Shown one piece after another: positions 10,324-21,929 of a stretch of 64,000 bases of DNA. The stretch is from Tupaia tana (taxonomy: Eukaryota > Chordata > Mammalia > Scandentia > Tupaiidae), in assembly GCA_026018925.1 (NCBI GenBank), contig JAKSZU010000029.1:12539863-12603862 (forward strand), in the 5' to 3' direction. Both the position numbers and the translations under genes were made by a program. Position 1 is the stretch's first letter. Each line of letters begins with the position of its first letter. The notes below the pieces were generated by a model, which ran no database searches, was not told the origin of the DNA, and saw only the letters and a list, made by a program, of their open reading frames with translations.

Positions 10324-11332
10324 TGGAGGAGTCCAACCCAGTGAGGCCCCAGGATCTGTCTGAGCCCCCCAGACCTTTGAGCTCTGCTTCCGGTCAGATC
10401 AATATGCTGGCAAGGCCACTGTTGTGCACCCCCCTGACCTTGGAACAAAGCTTGGGTCAATTAGCATGTCAGCAACTGCTTGCTATTTGCTCCAGAAAAC
10501 TGGTAGCGTTGCTGAGAAGCGACCCCCCTCTGACTCCCCAATTTACTACTATAAAAGAATTGCATAGATCTCTTATACATCCTAAGTATATGATAAAATT
10601 TTCCAGGAACTCCCCTGACCGCTCCCCTTTGCTATAATCACCTACTATTAATTACAATGCTTTATCTCCATGGTCACAGTAGAGGGTGGGCTGAAGTTCT
10701 ATCTAGGCAGAAATAATCTTGACCTTTGGAAGGCCCTTCAAAATACATTTAAGGTAAACTTAATCCTTTCTTTATGTAAAATAGGATTAGGCCAAAACTG
10801 GCCCAGGACCACCCCCCGCCCTCACCAAGTGAAATAAATAAATATTTTAGGACTCCTCAAATCAAGTTTTAGATCCCTATAAAACTATGTAAATATCATT
10901 CTTTATTAAGATCCATAGGAACTAATATCTATTCTTGAGATTTTCTTTTCTCAGAGCCATTCCTAGTAATCACAAGATGGCTGCTGCACTGCTGCTTACC
11001 AGAACCACCTTCCCGAAACTGCATTCTATGGAGACCCACCTACAATTGCGGAAATGCACGAGACCCACCCTTAATCCAACCCTGAATAGAATCTATGTTC
11101 CCTTTTGTTAAAACCTTTATGAGCTGATAATTGAAGCACATACCCCCTCTCCCATTTACTTGCATATAACACATTTTCAATAAAAAGGCACGATGATTCC
11201 TAGCAGTTGTCACTCCTCAGAGAGCGATCTTTGGGGAGTGTCCGGCATAGGACGTGCGTGAAAAGGCACTGAGGTCTGTGTCTTCTGTTCACCTGTGCCA
11301 CCTCCTTCAAGATAACCCATCCACGCCGAGGC
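10324..11332 (+). mobile_element. LTR copy 2 (3' LTR)
   Basis: Matches LTR copy 1 from TGGAGGAGTCC to GCCGAGGCA with scattered substitutions and small indels, including loss of ~25 bases around 10,995. AATAAA at 11,179-11,184. No polypurine tract precedes it. The right flank starts AAGACT; the partner duplication would lie left of the window. Confidence 0.85.
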
Positions 11333-11489
11333 AAAGACTGTGCTTAATCCTCACAGGAGGCCAGAGCTTCAGAGTGCTAACTCCTCTGTGCCCCACTGGC
11401 AGCAACAGTAAAAGTATTCCTATCTCTCTGAAGTGCTGCTTTCTGTCCCTCAGCAGTCTGTTTTCCTGCAACATTAAGAGTATATGAGA
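11333..11489. other. Flank of the provirus, nothing recognised
   Basis: Unique-looking sequence between LTR copy 2 and an old L1 fragment. No gene or repeat seen. Confidence 0.3.
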
Positions 11490-11700
11490 ACCTCAATAAA
11501 CACAAAAGCAGTAAGAAAGAAATAGCCCTGATTACAAATTTAAATCGAGATATGAGTCAACATTTCTGAAGAAGACACACAATAGTCAAGTATATGAAAA
11601 ACTGCTCGATATCACTAATTACCAACAAAATGTAAATTAAAGCTAAAATGAACAAATGTGCAACTGAATGATGACCAATAAAACGTGACACACTGCAAGT
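11490..11700 (+). mobile_element. Old L1 fragment
   Basis: Reads like the end of L1 ORF2 (ttctgaagaagacacacaa; actgctcgatatcactaat), heavily diverged. No poly(A) or duplication found. Confidence 0.55.
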
Positions 11701-11890
11701 TTTACTCAAAAAGGAAGGTTTAGAATTCACCTCTGGTGACCTCCCTGAGTGTGCTGGGCATACTTTTACCCATAAGTTCAGACTGGATGAGGCTGAAGAT
11801 AGATAATATGTTGAGACACTGTTGGAAGTGTCTGTTTCTCTGTCTATAGATCTCTTTCTCTTACTTTGCTTGTCTCTTTTACTCATGAAA
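11700..11890 (+). mobile_element. SINE-D copy
   Basis: Matches, in reverse orientation, 31,555-31,770 (shared elements: gacctccctgagtgtgctgggcat and the gataatatgttgagacac region). An older SINE type distinct from SINE-A/B/C. Confidence 0.5.
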
Positions 11891-11904
11891 AGTTTAAACT
11901 TTGA

Positions 11905-12186
11905 AAGAGGTTTTTTTCTTTTTTTTTTTTTTTTTTAAGGGGGTAGGATTGCCATATGCTTGACAGAGAGACAGAAATAGAGAAGGAACCAGAAAAATCA
12001 ACCCCAAAGGGGAGCTTCCCATGTCACAATCCTTTCTCTTCTCTTTTATTCTCAGGATTTTGGCCATACACACGTACACACATACACACATGCCCAGTGT
12101 AATTTCCAAGGCACCAGTCTGTGACTCGAACCATGACCAGCCATGTAGAAGGTCAGCACCTTAACCACAATGCTACTTGCTGCCTC
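11905..12186 (-). mobile_element. SINE-B copy
   Basis: Poly(T), CT/GA-rich body and tRNA-like head ending near ctacttgctgcc; diverged from the SINE-A consensus. Confidence 0.75.
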
Positions 12187-12227
12187 TTTGAAACAATTTT
12201 TTTAAAAAAAAAAAAAAAAAAACAAGG

Positions 12228-12420
12228 CTGGGCCAGCAGGAGGTGTGCTGAAGGTGTGGATCCCACAAGGTCAACTGTGTAGTTCAAGCTGCTGACTGGA
12301 TGGCTAAAACTCATGCCAGGCATGTGTTTATGTCTATCTAAAATCCTGAAGACAATAGGAGAGAAGGAATTGTGTTACTCTCTCATCTCTCTTGCCTGTG
12401 TAAAGATTATTGTAACTTGT
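12228..12420 (+). mobile_element. SINE-B copy, partial
   Basis: Tail-to-head neighbour of the previous copy. It starts gggccagcagg, retains the tRNA-like region, and the 3' end is lost. Confidence 0.6.
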
Positions 12421-12889
12421 TTATAAATGTCATAGGTTTTTTTTTATGGCTCTTGATGCATTTTAACATAAGAAAGGCATTTCCTAGAACAATTAGATAT
12501 TTTTTTATACATGAGTGGGGATGGTGGCTATTTGTCTAAAGACTTTTGGTGGTAAGTGGGACTGTTGTTTATTAGTGGCATAATTACTAGTCCCTGACAA
12601 CATTTTAGCAGTCATTTTTAGATATTTTTTATTACATTATTGGCAGTCATTTGATGGCATTAATTATTAAACTTTTGTTTCTAAATTGTATATTGGGCAG
12701 GAGTAGTTATTATTTTTATTAACATTTTTTAGATAGTGATTGTAAGTTCATAACTTGTTGCTATGTTGTCTGTTATTTTTATAACATAATGATTATTGTT
12801 TTTATATTTGGTGATAGTTTGTATAAATATTTTATATTTGCAATAGTTTGTATAAATATTTAAAGTGTATTATAGGGTAAACATTTTCA
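12421..12889. other. AT-rich gene-free stretch
   Basis: No gene. Near 12,800-12,860 the phrase tagtttgtataaatattt occurs twice about 40 bases apart, a short direct repeat. Otherwise nothing recognised. Confidence 0.4.
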
Positions 12890-15035
12890 TAAAGCCATTT
12901 ATGAAAAACCCATAGCTAACATCATACTGAATCAGGAAGAGCTGAAAGTTCTTCCACTAAAAACTAGAATAAGACAAGCCTGCCCACTTTCTCCACTCCT
13001 CTTAACATAGTACTGGAAGTTCTAGCCAATGAAATCAGACAAGAGAGTCAAGTAAAAGGCATCCAAACAGAAAACAAAAAAGTGAAATTATGTTTATTTT
13101 CAGATGATATGATGTTATGCATAGAAAACCCAAAAGAATCCACAAAAATATTTCTGGAAGTAATAAATGATTACAGTAAAGTGGCAGGATATAAAATCAA
13201 CATACAAAAATTACAGAATTTTTATACACCAACAATCGACAAACTAAGGTAGAAATGAAGAAAGAAATCTCATTTGCAATAGCCACGAAACAAATAAGAT
13301 ATCTAGGATTAAATTTTATCAAAGATGTAAAATATCTCTACAAGGAAAACTATGAGGCACTTGAAAAAAAATTTTTGTAATGATAAAAAAAAGTGGAAAA
13401 AAGTCCCATGTTCATGGATTGGAAGAATTAATACAAATGAGATGTCAATCCTATCCAAATTAATCCAGAAGTTCAATGCAATTCCAATCCATGTTATTCC
13501 TTACAGAAATAGAAAAAAAAAATCATAAAATTTGTCTGGAATCATACTAAGCCCGATATCACTAAAGCAATACTGTACAAGGGGATTAAAGTAGAGGCAT
13601 CTCACTTCCTGGCCTCAAAATATATTACAAAGCTGTGATAATTAAAACATGATGGTAATGGCACAAAAACAGACAGAACAATGAAAAAGTACTGAGACTC
13701 CCAAATAAACCCCAAACATACAGTGAACTGATCTTGAAAAATGGACCCAGACAATCCAGTGGGAAAAAAGAAAATCTCTTTAGCAAACGGTGCTGGGAGA
13801 ACTAGATATGTATCTTCAGAAGAATGAAACAGGACACTTATCTCTCACCACAAACACAAATCAACTCAAAATGGATGGAGCATTTAAACATAAAACCCTA
13901 AAATATGAAACTACTGAGGAAAAACTTTTGGAGACATTGGAGTAGGGAAAGACCTCTTAAAGAAGACCCCCAAAGCATACACAACAGTTCCAAAACTGGA
14001 GAAATAAGACTCTATTAGTTTGAGAAGCTTCTACTCAGTGAAAGAAACAATAATTAGAGTGAGGAGACAATCCTCAGAATGGAAAAACATATTTGCAAAG
14101 TATACCTAAGATAAGGGACTGGTAACTAGAATGTACAGGGAACTCAAGCAGCTTACCCACACACACACACACACACAAATCAATCCAATTAAAAGATGGG
14201 ATAATGAAAACTGGACAGCTTTCCAAGAAAAACATATGAATAGTCAAAAAGCATATGAAAACATGCTCAACATCTCTTATCTTAAAGAAATACAAATAAA
14301 AACCACAATAAAACATCACTTATCCCCACTCCAAATGGCTCAAATTAAAAAAATAAATAAATGATGATAAGTGTTGGTGAGTGTGTGCTGAAAAGGGAAC
14401 TCTCCTGCACTGATGGTGAAAATGTAAATTAGTACAACCATTGCAGAGAATGATATGGAGATTCCTTAGAAGCCTACAAGTAGAACTATCATATGAACCA
14501 GTGATTCCACTCTTAGGTATTTACCCAAAGGATAGAAAAACTCTCAGTCAGAAAAATACCTACACAATATTGCAACATGATTTACAATCACTAGGACATG
14601 GAATCAACCCGTGTCCAAAAATAGACAAGTGGATTGAAAAAAATGTAGCATATGTACTCTATGGGCTACTACTCAGCCATGAAAAACTATGAGACCTGGA
14701 CATTTGATACAGAGTGGATGAATATGGAAGACTTAATGCAAAGCAAAGCAAGCCAGACTATGAAAGACAAAATGTGTATGTCCCTCTGGTGACAGTGTGG
14801 AAAGAGAGTGGGAGAAGGGAAGAGTATGGGAAAGAAAATGAGGGAGAAAAAATAGAGAGGCAAGGCATTTGTGAGACACTGAAATGGTTTATTACCTATT
14901 GATGATAATATGTATAGTATTCTCAAATGGACTGGTCTGAGATATATTTCATGTTGGGTAAACTCTCTTTACAAGCCAAAAATTGCATAGCAGTCAAATG
15001 TTTAATAAATATAAGAAAAATTTAAAAATTTAAAA
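12890..15035 (+). mobile_element. 5'-truncated L1, ORF2 3' half and 3'UTR
   Basis: Starts in the RT domain (ataaagccatttatgaaaaacc) and follows the same ORF2 segments as the L1 at 4,209. The FADD box is altered (tttcagatgat at ~13,100). Numerous stops. A (CA)n run sits at 14,157-14,177 inside it. Ends in A-rich sequence near 15,030. Confidence 0.85.
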
Positions 15036-15054
15036 TACTTTAAACCTAAAAAAA

Positions 15055-15379
15055 TTATATGTTCCTACTTAATATATACCAAATGCCTGTGATCTATAGC
15101 AGAAATCAAAATATTATAAGGTATAGTGGCAAGGAAACAACTATAGATAATAGCAGTAGTAAGGATTGGGTAATATGGGGGTCAATAATAGGGGGAGGCA
15201 GGGAGGGAAACAGTTAAAAACACATTTAATTGACACAAAAATAAAAAATTATTTGCTGATGATAATGAATATTGTAATGTCTTTTCCTTGGCTGATATGC
15301 ACTGTATTCATGCTGGGAAAAGCCATGTTGTACACTGTAAAGATGTATAGTAATTAAATGTAAATAATAAATAAAAAAA
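15055..15379 (+). mobile_element. L1 3' tail only
   Basis: Matches 54,050-54,350: both run from an ATATA/tctgtgatctatag segment through ggcagggagggaaaca to gatgataatg...tgtacactgtaaa...aataaataaaa. This is the tail of an L1 3'UTR without ORF2. Confidence 0.7.
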
Positions 15380-15637
15380 AATTTTTTTGAGAAGTTTTTG
15401 CTATAGGGTGTGTACATTTGCCAGAAAGACAGAGAGAGACAGAGAGACAGAAAGCGAGAAATCACCCCCCAGGGGGGATGGCCATGCCACAATCCCTTCT
15501 CTTTCATTCTCCTCTCAGGATCTTGGGCACACATGCACATGTGATTGGCGTGAGTTTAAGCCATCGGTCTGGGACTCGAACTGCGGCAGACTACATGGGA
15601 GTCCAGTGACATAGCCATTACACTAACTACTGATCCC
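15380..15637 (-). mobile_element. SINE-A, first of a back-to-back pair
   Basis: Minus-strand copy from poly(T) to ...ctactgatccc, followed by aataaaaat and then directly by a second minus SINE-A. Confidence 0.88.
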
Positions 15638-15647
15638 AATAAAAATA

Positions 15648-15905
15648 TATTTTTTTTTTTGGAGAGGTTTTTGCTATAGGGCACGTGCACTTGCCAGACA
15701 GACAGAGAGACAGAAAGCGAGAAATCACCCCCCCCCCAGGGGGGATGGCCATGCCGCAATCGCTTCTCCTCCATTCTCCTCTTGGGATCTTGGGCACGCA
15801 CACACACGTGCCCGGTGTGAGTTTAAGCCACCGGGTCTGGGACGCGAACCACGGTTGACTATGTGGGAGTCCAGTGACATAGCCATTACGGTAACTGCTG
15901 GTCCC
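15648..15905 (-). mobile_element. SINE-A, second of a back-to-back pair
   Basis: Minus-strand copy ending ctgctggtccc. The same caataaaaat follows both copies, so the second appears to have landed in or beside the first one's duplication. Confidence 0.88.
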
Positions 15906-16309
15906 AATAAAAATAATTTTTAAAAAGAAAATATGGTGATCCATCAATAAATATTTCTGATTCTTTTGTACCACACTATAGAGTATTTGAAAAGAATGTG
16001 ATGATATGAAAATGCCTGAGACACGTCGTTGGGGAATAAAAAGTTAATTTCAAAATAAGTAGGCTATTAAGTTATTTATGCAATTCAACACAAGGCAAGA
16101 CGATACTTATATAGCTGTTTATGTCTGTGTTTGGAGGGAGTGGGAGAAGAGAAAAAGAAAAAGAGACAGGGGAGAGGGAGACAAGGAGAGAAAAGAAAAA
16201 CATATGGAAAGATCAGATTACAACATTTATATCTGAGAAGAGAAATGAGTTCAGAGGTTAGTGGTTAACACTGTTGTAGTATTTTACAAAAAGCTTGTGT
16301 CTATATGCA
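15906..16309. other. Gene-free stretch
   Basis: AT-rich, with a purine-rich gagagag segment around 16,140-16,200. No coding or repeat match. Confidence 0.4.
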
Positions 16310-16525
16310 GTCATGTGTGTACAACAATGTCCTGGCCATGACAGACCATGTATATGATGTTGGTCCCCTAGATTACAGTGGAGCTTTGTAGTTGTAGATG
16401 CCATGGCACAACACATTACTCATGTGATTGTGGTGATACCGGTGTAAACAAACCTATTGCAGTGCCTGTCATACAAAATAGATCCAGTTATGTATAGTAT
16501 ATAATAATAATGACAATAAAAAATA
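16310..16525 (+). mobile_element. Tigger1-like DNA transposon fossil
   Basis: Segments such as acacattactcatgtgattgtggtgata and ggtgtaaacaaacctattgcagtgcc resemble, from memory, the terminal part of the pogo-type transposon Tigger1. No transposase frame remains. Family call by recollection only. Confidence 0.55.
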
Positions 16526-16567
16526 ATTTTATCAAAAGAATTATGATACAGATAAAGAAGGAGACAT

Positions 16568-16689
16568 GGGGCCAGCAAGTGGCATGGTGGTTAAGGCACT
16601 GGACTTTCACATGGCCAACCAGTTTGAATCCTGGAACTGGAGGCAATCCTTTTTGAGTTCCCTTTCTCTCTCTCTGATTCTCTGGTCAA

Positions 16690-16722
<33 letters not shown>

Positions 16723-16735
16723 TATAACAAATGGA
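16568..16735 (+). mobile_element. SINE-C copy with (TAA)n tail
   Basis: Starts ggggccagcaagtggcatgg, a short tRNA-like head, CT-rich body, 'tctggtcaaatta' end and a (TAA) tail. A SINE-A has inserted right after the tail. Confidence 0.85.
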
Positions 16736-17003
16736 GGGACCAGCAGTTGCCATAATGGCTATGTCACTGAACTCCCATGTAGTTGACCACAGTTTGAGTC
16801 CCAGACCCAGTGGCTTAAACCACGCCAGGTGTGTGTGCGTGCCTGCCCAAAATTCCGAGAGGAGAATAGAGGAGAAGGGATTGCAGCATGGCCATCCCCC
16901 CTGGGGGGTGATTTCTCGCTTTCTATCTCTCTGTCTCTCTCTGTCTTTCTGGCGATCACATGCACCCTATAGCAAAGATCTCTCAAAAAATAAAAACAGA
17001 TGG
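16736..17003 (+). mobile_element. SINE-A copy
   Basis: Full-length plus copy with palindromic core and A-rich tail; short duplication acaaatgga / acagatgga around it. Confidence 0.85.
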
Positions 17004-17039
17004 AATTAAATAAAAAATAATTCTTTTTAAAAAGTGGTA

Positions 17040-17648
17040 TTTCTTTTTTATTGTAAATAACAGAGTGGCCAAGTACTTTTTTTTTTTAAATAAATCTTTG
17101 CTATATTTTATGTTTGCTCATCAGAGAGACAGACAGAGGGAATGTGAGAAATAATCCTCCAAGGGGATTGGCCATGCTGAAATCCCTCTTCCTCCATTCT
17201 CTTGGAATTTTGTGCACACAAGCCCATGACTCAGCATGATTTTCTATCCACCAAGTCTAGGCTTTAAATCACAGTCAGCCATGAAAAAAATCCAGCACCT
17301 TAACCACTATACCACCTGCTAGCCTGGCAGTGGCCAACTATTACTGATTAGTAGCTTTTTTGAGGTAAGCTATCAACTCCACTTTTTCTAACTTCTTTTT
17401 AATGCCAGTGAAGATAATCTTTGTTCCAGGATTGATTTACTTTCAGGGATTCTCCAAATACTCCATTACTGTATCCTCTCCCCAGGTGAGGAATGCCTTT
17501 GTTCTTGTTGGTGTCTGTATAAGAGAATCCATGGGCCTGACCTGTTTTATGCCCAAATAGACCACGGAGATTAGGGCCAGTTTTGTGTTTATCTCCCCTT
17601 TCCATGGTGTGGTACTGAGCACACTTTGAACAGAAATCTTTTTACATG
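17040..17648 (-). pseudogene. CYCS: Cytochrome c (CYCS) retropseudogene
   Basis: Read on the minus strand from ~17,648 the sequence gives [20 protein letters not shown], then [20 protein letters not shown] and, in a shifted frame, [13 protein letters not shown], followed by K-K and a [13 protein letters not shown] end near 17,350. This is somatic cytochrome c, the intronless electron carrier of the mitochondrial intermembrane space. The haem-binding CxxCH has its first Cys intact but is disturbed (CAQYH). A frameshift splits the second half. The first ~8 codons are missing where a plus SINE abuts. The 3'UTR (ttggccactctgttatttacaataaa) continues beyond a SINE inserted at 17,083-17,335. No introns, so it is a processed copy. 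Confidence 0.85.
17083..17335 (-). mobile_element. SINE-B inside the CYCS retropseudogene 3'UTR
   Basis: Minus copy with poly(T) and tRNA-like head. The UTR phrase agtggccaa is duplicated on both sides. Confidence 0.8.
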
Positions 17649-17925
17649 GGGCCAGCAAGTAGTGTGGTGGTTAAGGCACTGGACTCGCATGTGGCTGTCT
17701 GCAGTTCAAGTCGTAGATTCAGCAGGTTGAAAATCATGCTGAATGTGTGTTGTCATGTGTCCAAATACCAAGAAAAGAATGGAGGATAACAGAATGCTGC
17801 ATGGCCATCCTCCTTGGGGAGTGAATTCTTATTTTCCTTCTCTCTCTTTCTCTCTCTCTGTCTCTCTCTCCCTCTCTGGAGAGAACACCTGCCCTATAGC
17901 AAACACCTAAAAAATAACAAACAAA
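17649..17925 (+). mobile_element. SINE-B copy
   Basis: Starts ggggccagcaagtag, carries tRNA-like head, CT-rich body and 'ctatagcaaa' end. It abuts the truncated 5' side of the CYCS copy. Confidence 0.82.
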
Positions 17926-18552
17926 AAAAGTAGGGTCTTGCTAACTCATGATCCTCCTGCTTCCTCCTCTGAAGCAGTTACTAAACTTTTCTAGTTAGAA
18001 AAAATGAAGCCCTCCCAAAGAAAATTAGTAATACACTTGGACTGATACTTTATATAAAAAATTTCAAAATGTTTAATAAATGTACAAAATATGTTAAACA
18101 TCTTTAGTAAATAGGACAATACAAAATAAGACCACATCAAATAAACATAACTGAACAGCATCACTCAACATGTCGAACAACTGTACTCTTAGAACCAACG
18201 TTGGAGTGTCAGTTTCCTACAGTTTGGGAAACTGGCTTTTGAAGACACATAATAAAATAGCCCCTCAAACACACACCATAGGCATAAACTGAAATACACA
18301 TACACTAGTACTATGTAAGAGCTCACAGAAACATTAATCCAAACATCTGAATCCTAAGGGAAGGAGGCAAAAAGAGGTCATTAAGGAAGAGATGAATGAG
18401 AAAGTGTAGGGGAAGGCATTTCTAGGAGTGAGTCATATTTTATGTTTTATAGGTTCAATTTAGGAAACACTGTAAAACATAACAAAAGTTATGTGAAGAT
18501 GGTATATATGTGTTATATCACATGCACTCATATTTTGGTTTTGGGGTTTTTA
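17926..18552. other. Gene-free stretch, possibly UTR-like
   Basis: No frame or repeat recognised. On the minus strand the AT-rich text around 18,040-18,360 reads like an mRNA 3'UTR, but I find no coding part or poly(A) boundary. Confidence 0.35.
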
Positions 18553-18808
18553 TTTTTTTGGGAGAGGTTTTTGCTATAGGGTGCGTGCACTCACCAGAAA
18601 GACAGAGAGAGACAGAGAGACAGAAAGCAAGAAATCTCCCCCCAGGGGGAATGGTCACACCACAATCTCTTCTACATTCTCCTCTCAAAATCTTGGGCAC
18701 TCATGCACATGTGCCCAGCATGAGTTTAAGCCACTGTGTCCAGGACTCGAACTGAAGTCAACTAAATGGGAATCCAGCAACACAGCCATTATGTCAACTT
18801 CTGGTCCC
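18553..18808 (-). mobile_element. SINE-A copy
   Basis: Minus copy, poly(T) to cttctggtccc, with palindromic core. Confidence 0.88.
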
Positions 18809-18810
18809 GT

Positions 18811-19058
18811 TTTTCTTTTTAATTTTTTAATTTGCTGTAGAATATCTATGCCCATCCAGGAAACACAGAGAGAAAGAGAAAAAGTGGTAAAGCACTCTCT
18901 CAGAGAAAATGATCACACCATAATCTCTTCTTATCTATTTTTCTCAGGATACTGGGCACATATGCACATGCTCCCCTTGTGTTTTTTAAGCCATCAGTCA
19001 GGGATTTGAATTGTGCATTCAGCCACCTTAACCACCACACCACCTGGCTGGCCCTCCA
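18811..19058 (-). mobile_element. SINE-B copy
   Basis: Directly follows the previous copy; diverged, ends ccacctggctggccc. Confidence 0.75.
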
Positions 19059-19545
19059 CATGTTTCTAAAAATAAAAAAGTATGTAAAATATATGAGAAA
19101 AGAAAAATTTATTGGGGGGCACAAGAAGACTTGATTGTATGTAACATGCACAGATAAGGAAAAGTGACACAGCATTTGACAAAATGACTAATTTCCCAAA
19201 ACTCATCTGTAAACTTAATGGCTTCCCATCAAGATTCCAATATTTTCATAGAAAAAGTACCAAAAATATTCTAAAGTTTATCTAAACATAAAATATACAT
19301 TTCTATACAATCAGCCGAACAATTTCTGAATTAAAGCAATGGTAGTAACTTCCAATAATATTACCTGACAGTAACAAACATTATGAAACTATAATACAAC
19401 AATAATAGACACATTCCAAGGGACCATAATATAAACAAATCACACCAACAAATTTATATTGAAATAGGATTTGTTGTATAGAAAAAAAAAAAAAAAACAT
19501 TTTCCTTGACACATCTATTTTTTTGTTGCCTTTAAAAAAGTAAAG
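19059..19545. other. Gene-free AT-rich stretch
   Basis: No gene or repeat recognised apart from a short A run near 19,480. Confidence 0.4.
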
Positions 19546-19682
19546 GGACCAATAGGTTGCATGATGATTAAGGCACTGGACTTTCACATGGGTGACCATG
19601 GTTTGAATCCTAGACCCGGTGTCTTCTTTTCTCACTTTTCCTTTCTGTCTTTCTCTATTAAAATTTTAAAATAACAATAACA
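19546..19682 (+). mobile_element. SINE-C copy
   Basis: gggaccaataggttgcatg head and A-rich tail with aacaataac. Confidence 0.75.
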
Positions 19683-19855
19683 AGGGGTTGGAAAGTGGGT
19701 TGATGGTTAAGGAACTGAACTACCACATGACTGACTGTGGTTCAAGTTCCAGAATTGGTGTCTTCTCTCACTTTGCCTCTCTCTTTCTTTCACTTTGTCT
19801 CTGGTGAGAGCAGGTGCTCTATAACAAAATTAAAAATAATAACAATTAATAAAAT
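19683..19855 (+). mobile_element. SINE-C/B copy
   Basis: Immediately follows the previous copy in the same orientation; ends ctataacaaaattaaaaataa. Confidence 0.75.
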
Positions 19856-19894
19856 TAGATAAATAATTCTACATTAAAAAATAAGAAAGAAACC

Positions 19895-20030
19895 TGAGGT
19901 TCTGCAGGTGGTGTGGTGATGCAGGCACTAGACCCCACATGGTCAAGTTCATGTTTTGATTTGCAGACTGCAGCTTGAAAAAATCATGCTGGGACATGTA
20001 CATCTGTGCTGTCCTATCTCCAATGGTTAT
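19895..20030 (+). mobile_element. SINE-B fragment
   Basis: Third tandem head-like segment (gcaggtggtgtggtgatgc); 3' end lost. Confidence 0.55.
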
Positions 20031-20394
20031 TATATGGATCAAATAGGCAACAAATAGAAAATATTTTCATAATTTATTATTGAATGTGAAATATTATTAG
20101 TATTATTAATTATACTGTACTTCTAATAAATACAAATACACTTAAGTTAGGGTTTTCTACAATTAAGTAAAAAATTTCTAAAATTTTAAAAGCTCTTTTT
20201 AAAAATAGACACTCCATAATTTATTCAATAGAATAAAATTGTACAGTCTAAAATTATTGGCTCAAAAATTCAAAGTTAATTATATTTTAATGTAAAGAAG
20301 GTCCTCTTAAGAGAGGATATTTTTTGTAGTTATATCTAATTATCTAGTATTTCTTTCTACACTTGAATAGAGAAGCTATATTTTTTAAAAAAAC
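20031..20394. other. Gene-free AT-rich stretch
   Basis: Nothing recognised. Confidence 0.4.
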
Positions 20395-21029
20395 TTTCCC
20401 CCAGTGGAGAACTTTACATTTCCCATCTGTCAAACATTTTCTCCCTTTGAACCTCATGCCCACCCTCTAGCACCTACTCTCTAAGATTCATTTTCCTTTC
20501 TTACAATCTCTACCTTCTACAGCCATCCTCCCCACCATCACATTTTCGGATTTCTCAACATCTGCCATAGAGAGCAGACACTCAGTACAAATTGCATGGG
20601 CCTATCCAATGTATATATTTCAGAATCTGGCACACTTTGCTCAACTCAACATTCAGTCTTCTATGTTCATCCATTTTAAGTAAGATGATAGAATCTCATT
20701 GTTTCTAATAGCTATGTAATATTCCATAGTATAGTATGTATGTGCCACAGTTTTTCAAACCAGTCTTTAATATTTGGACACTTAACTTGGTTCCATGTTT
20801 TAGCAATTATGAGTAATGCTGCAATAAGCATGAATGTGCAAATGCTTTCTGATTGTTTTCTCTATTATTTTGATAAATACCAAGAAGTGGGTTTAATGAG
20901 GCAGATAGTAATACTATTTGTAGACTTTTGAGAAACCTCCATATTGTTTTCCACAGAGTTTGTACTAATTTAATTTCCACCAACAGTGTAAGAGGGTTCC
21001 CTTTTTAAAAATTTAACTTAATTATTTTT

Positions 21030-21265
21030 AAACTTTAAGGCTTTTGCCATAGTTCACATGTGCTTCCTGGAGAGAGACAGAAAAGGACACTGAAGGTAGA
21101 AAATCACCACTCAGTGGGGATGGCCATGACACAATACCTTCTTCTTCATTTTTCTCTTAGAATTTTGGGCATGTGCACAAATGTGCCACACATGATTTAC
21201 AAGCCACCAGCTCTGGGGCTATGTGAGTCCTGTGCCTTAACTACTACACCATATACTGGCCTCTA
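21030..21265 (-). mobile_element. SINE-B in antisense L1
   Basis: Diverged minus copy ending ccatatactggcc; L1 sequence continues on both sides. Confidence 0.7.
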
Positions 21266-21359
21266 AGAGGATTTCTTTCCACCACAGCCTCACAAACATT
21301 TGTTCTTTAGTTTTTTGATTCTAGCTATTCTAACTGAAGTTAAGTGGTATCTCAAGTTG

Positions 21360-21557
21360 TTGTTTTTTAAAAATAGCTATTTATTTAATTTTATTTATTA
21401 TTATTATTTTAACTTATCATAGGGCACATATACTTAACATAGAGAGAGAGAGACAGGTAAAGTGAGAAAGTAAAATGCCACGTATGGATCTTGAACCATG
21501 TGTTGGCCATGTGGGAGTGCAGTGCCCTAACAACTATACCACCTGCTCTCCTCATCA
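21360..21557 (-). mobile_element. SINE-C in antisense L1
   Basis: AT-rich tail then agagagagacagg and tRNA-like head ending ccacctgctctcc. Confidence 0.7.
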
Positions 21558-21574
21558 CATTTTGTTTGATCTTT

Positions 21575-21815
21575 TCAGAGAGATTTTTTTCTGTAGGTGC
21601 ACCCACCAGAGTGACAGAGAGAGATAGAGATATAGAAAGGAAGAAATCACTCCCTGAGGGGATGACCACACCAAAATCCCAACTCATCCACTCTCCTCTC
21701 AAGACTTTGGGCATGCATACACATGCACATGCACAGTGTGACTTTGAAACCACTGAGTCTGGGAAACTGTGGTCAACCTCTTAGGATTCCAGAGCCTTAA
21801 CCACTTAGCCCCACT
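21575..21815 (-). mobile_element. SINE-B in antisense L1
   Basis: Diverged minus copy with cactccctgaggggatg core. Confidence 0.7.
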
Positions 21816-21929
21816 CATTGTGGTTTTAAGTTGAATTTTCCTTATGACATGAGAATTAAAAAAAAAAAATTATATGCCTTTTGGCCATTCATTGAAATCA
21901 TTTGCCCCTTTTTTAGTTGGGTTACTATA

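Larger units (their letters stand above)
1331..11332 (+). mobile_element. Endogenous retrovirus: LTR, gag, pol, LTR (env deleted)
   Basis: Two LTRs of ~1.0 kb flank decayed gag and pol that read in the order expected for a gammaretrovirus-like (class I) element. The 3' part is deleted: integrase homology runs almost straight into the 3' LTR, with no env and no PPT. Later insertions are SINE-A at 3,263 and 8,274, and L1 at 4,209-7,158, which itself holds a solo LTR. The 5' LTR also serves as the 3' LTR of an upstream provirus, so this looks like a tandem provirus. Confidence 0.75.
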
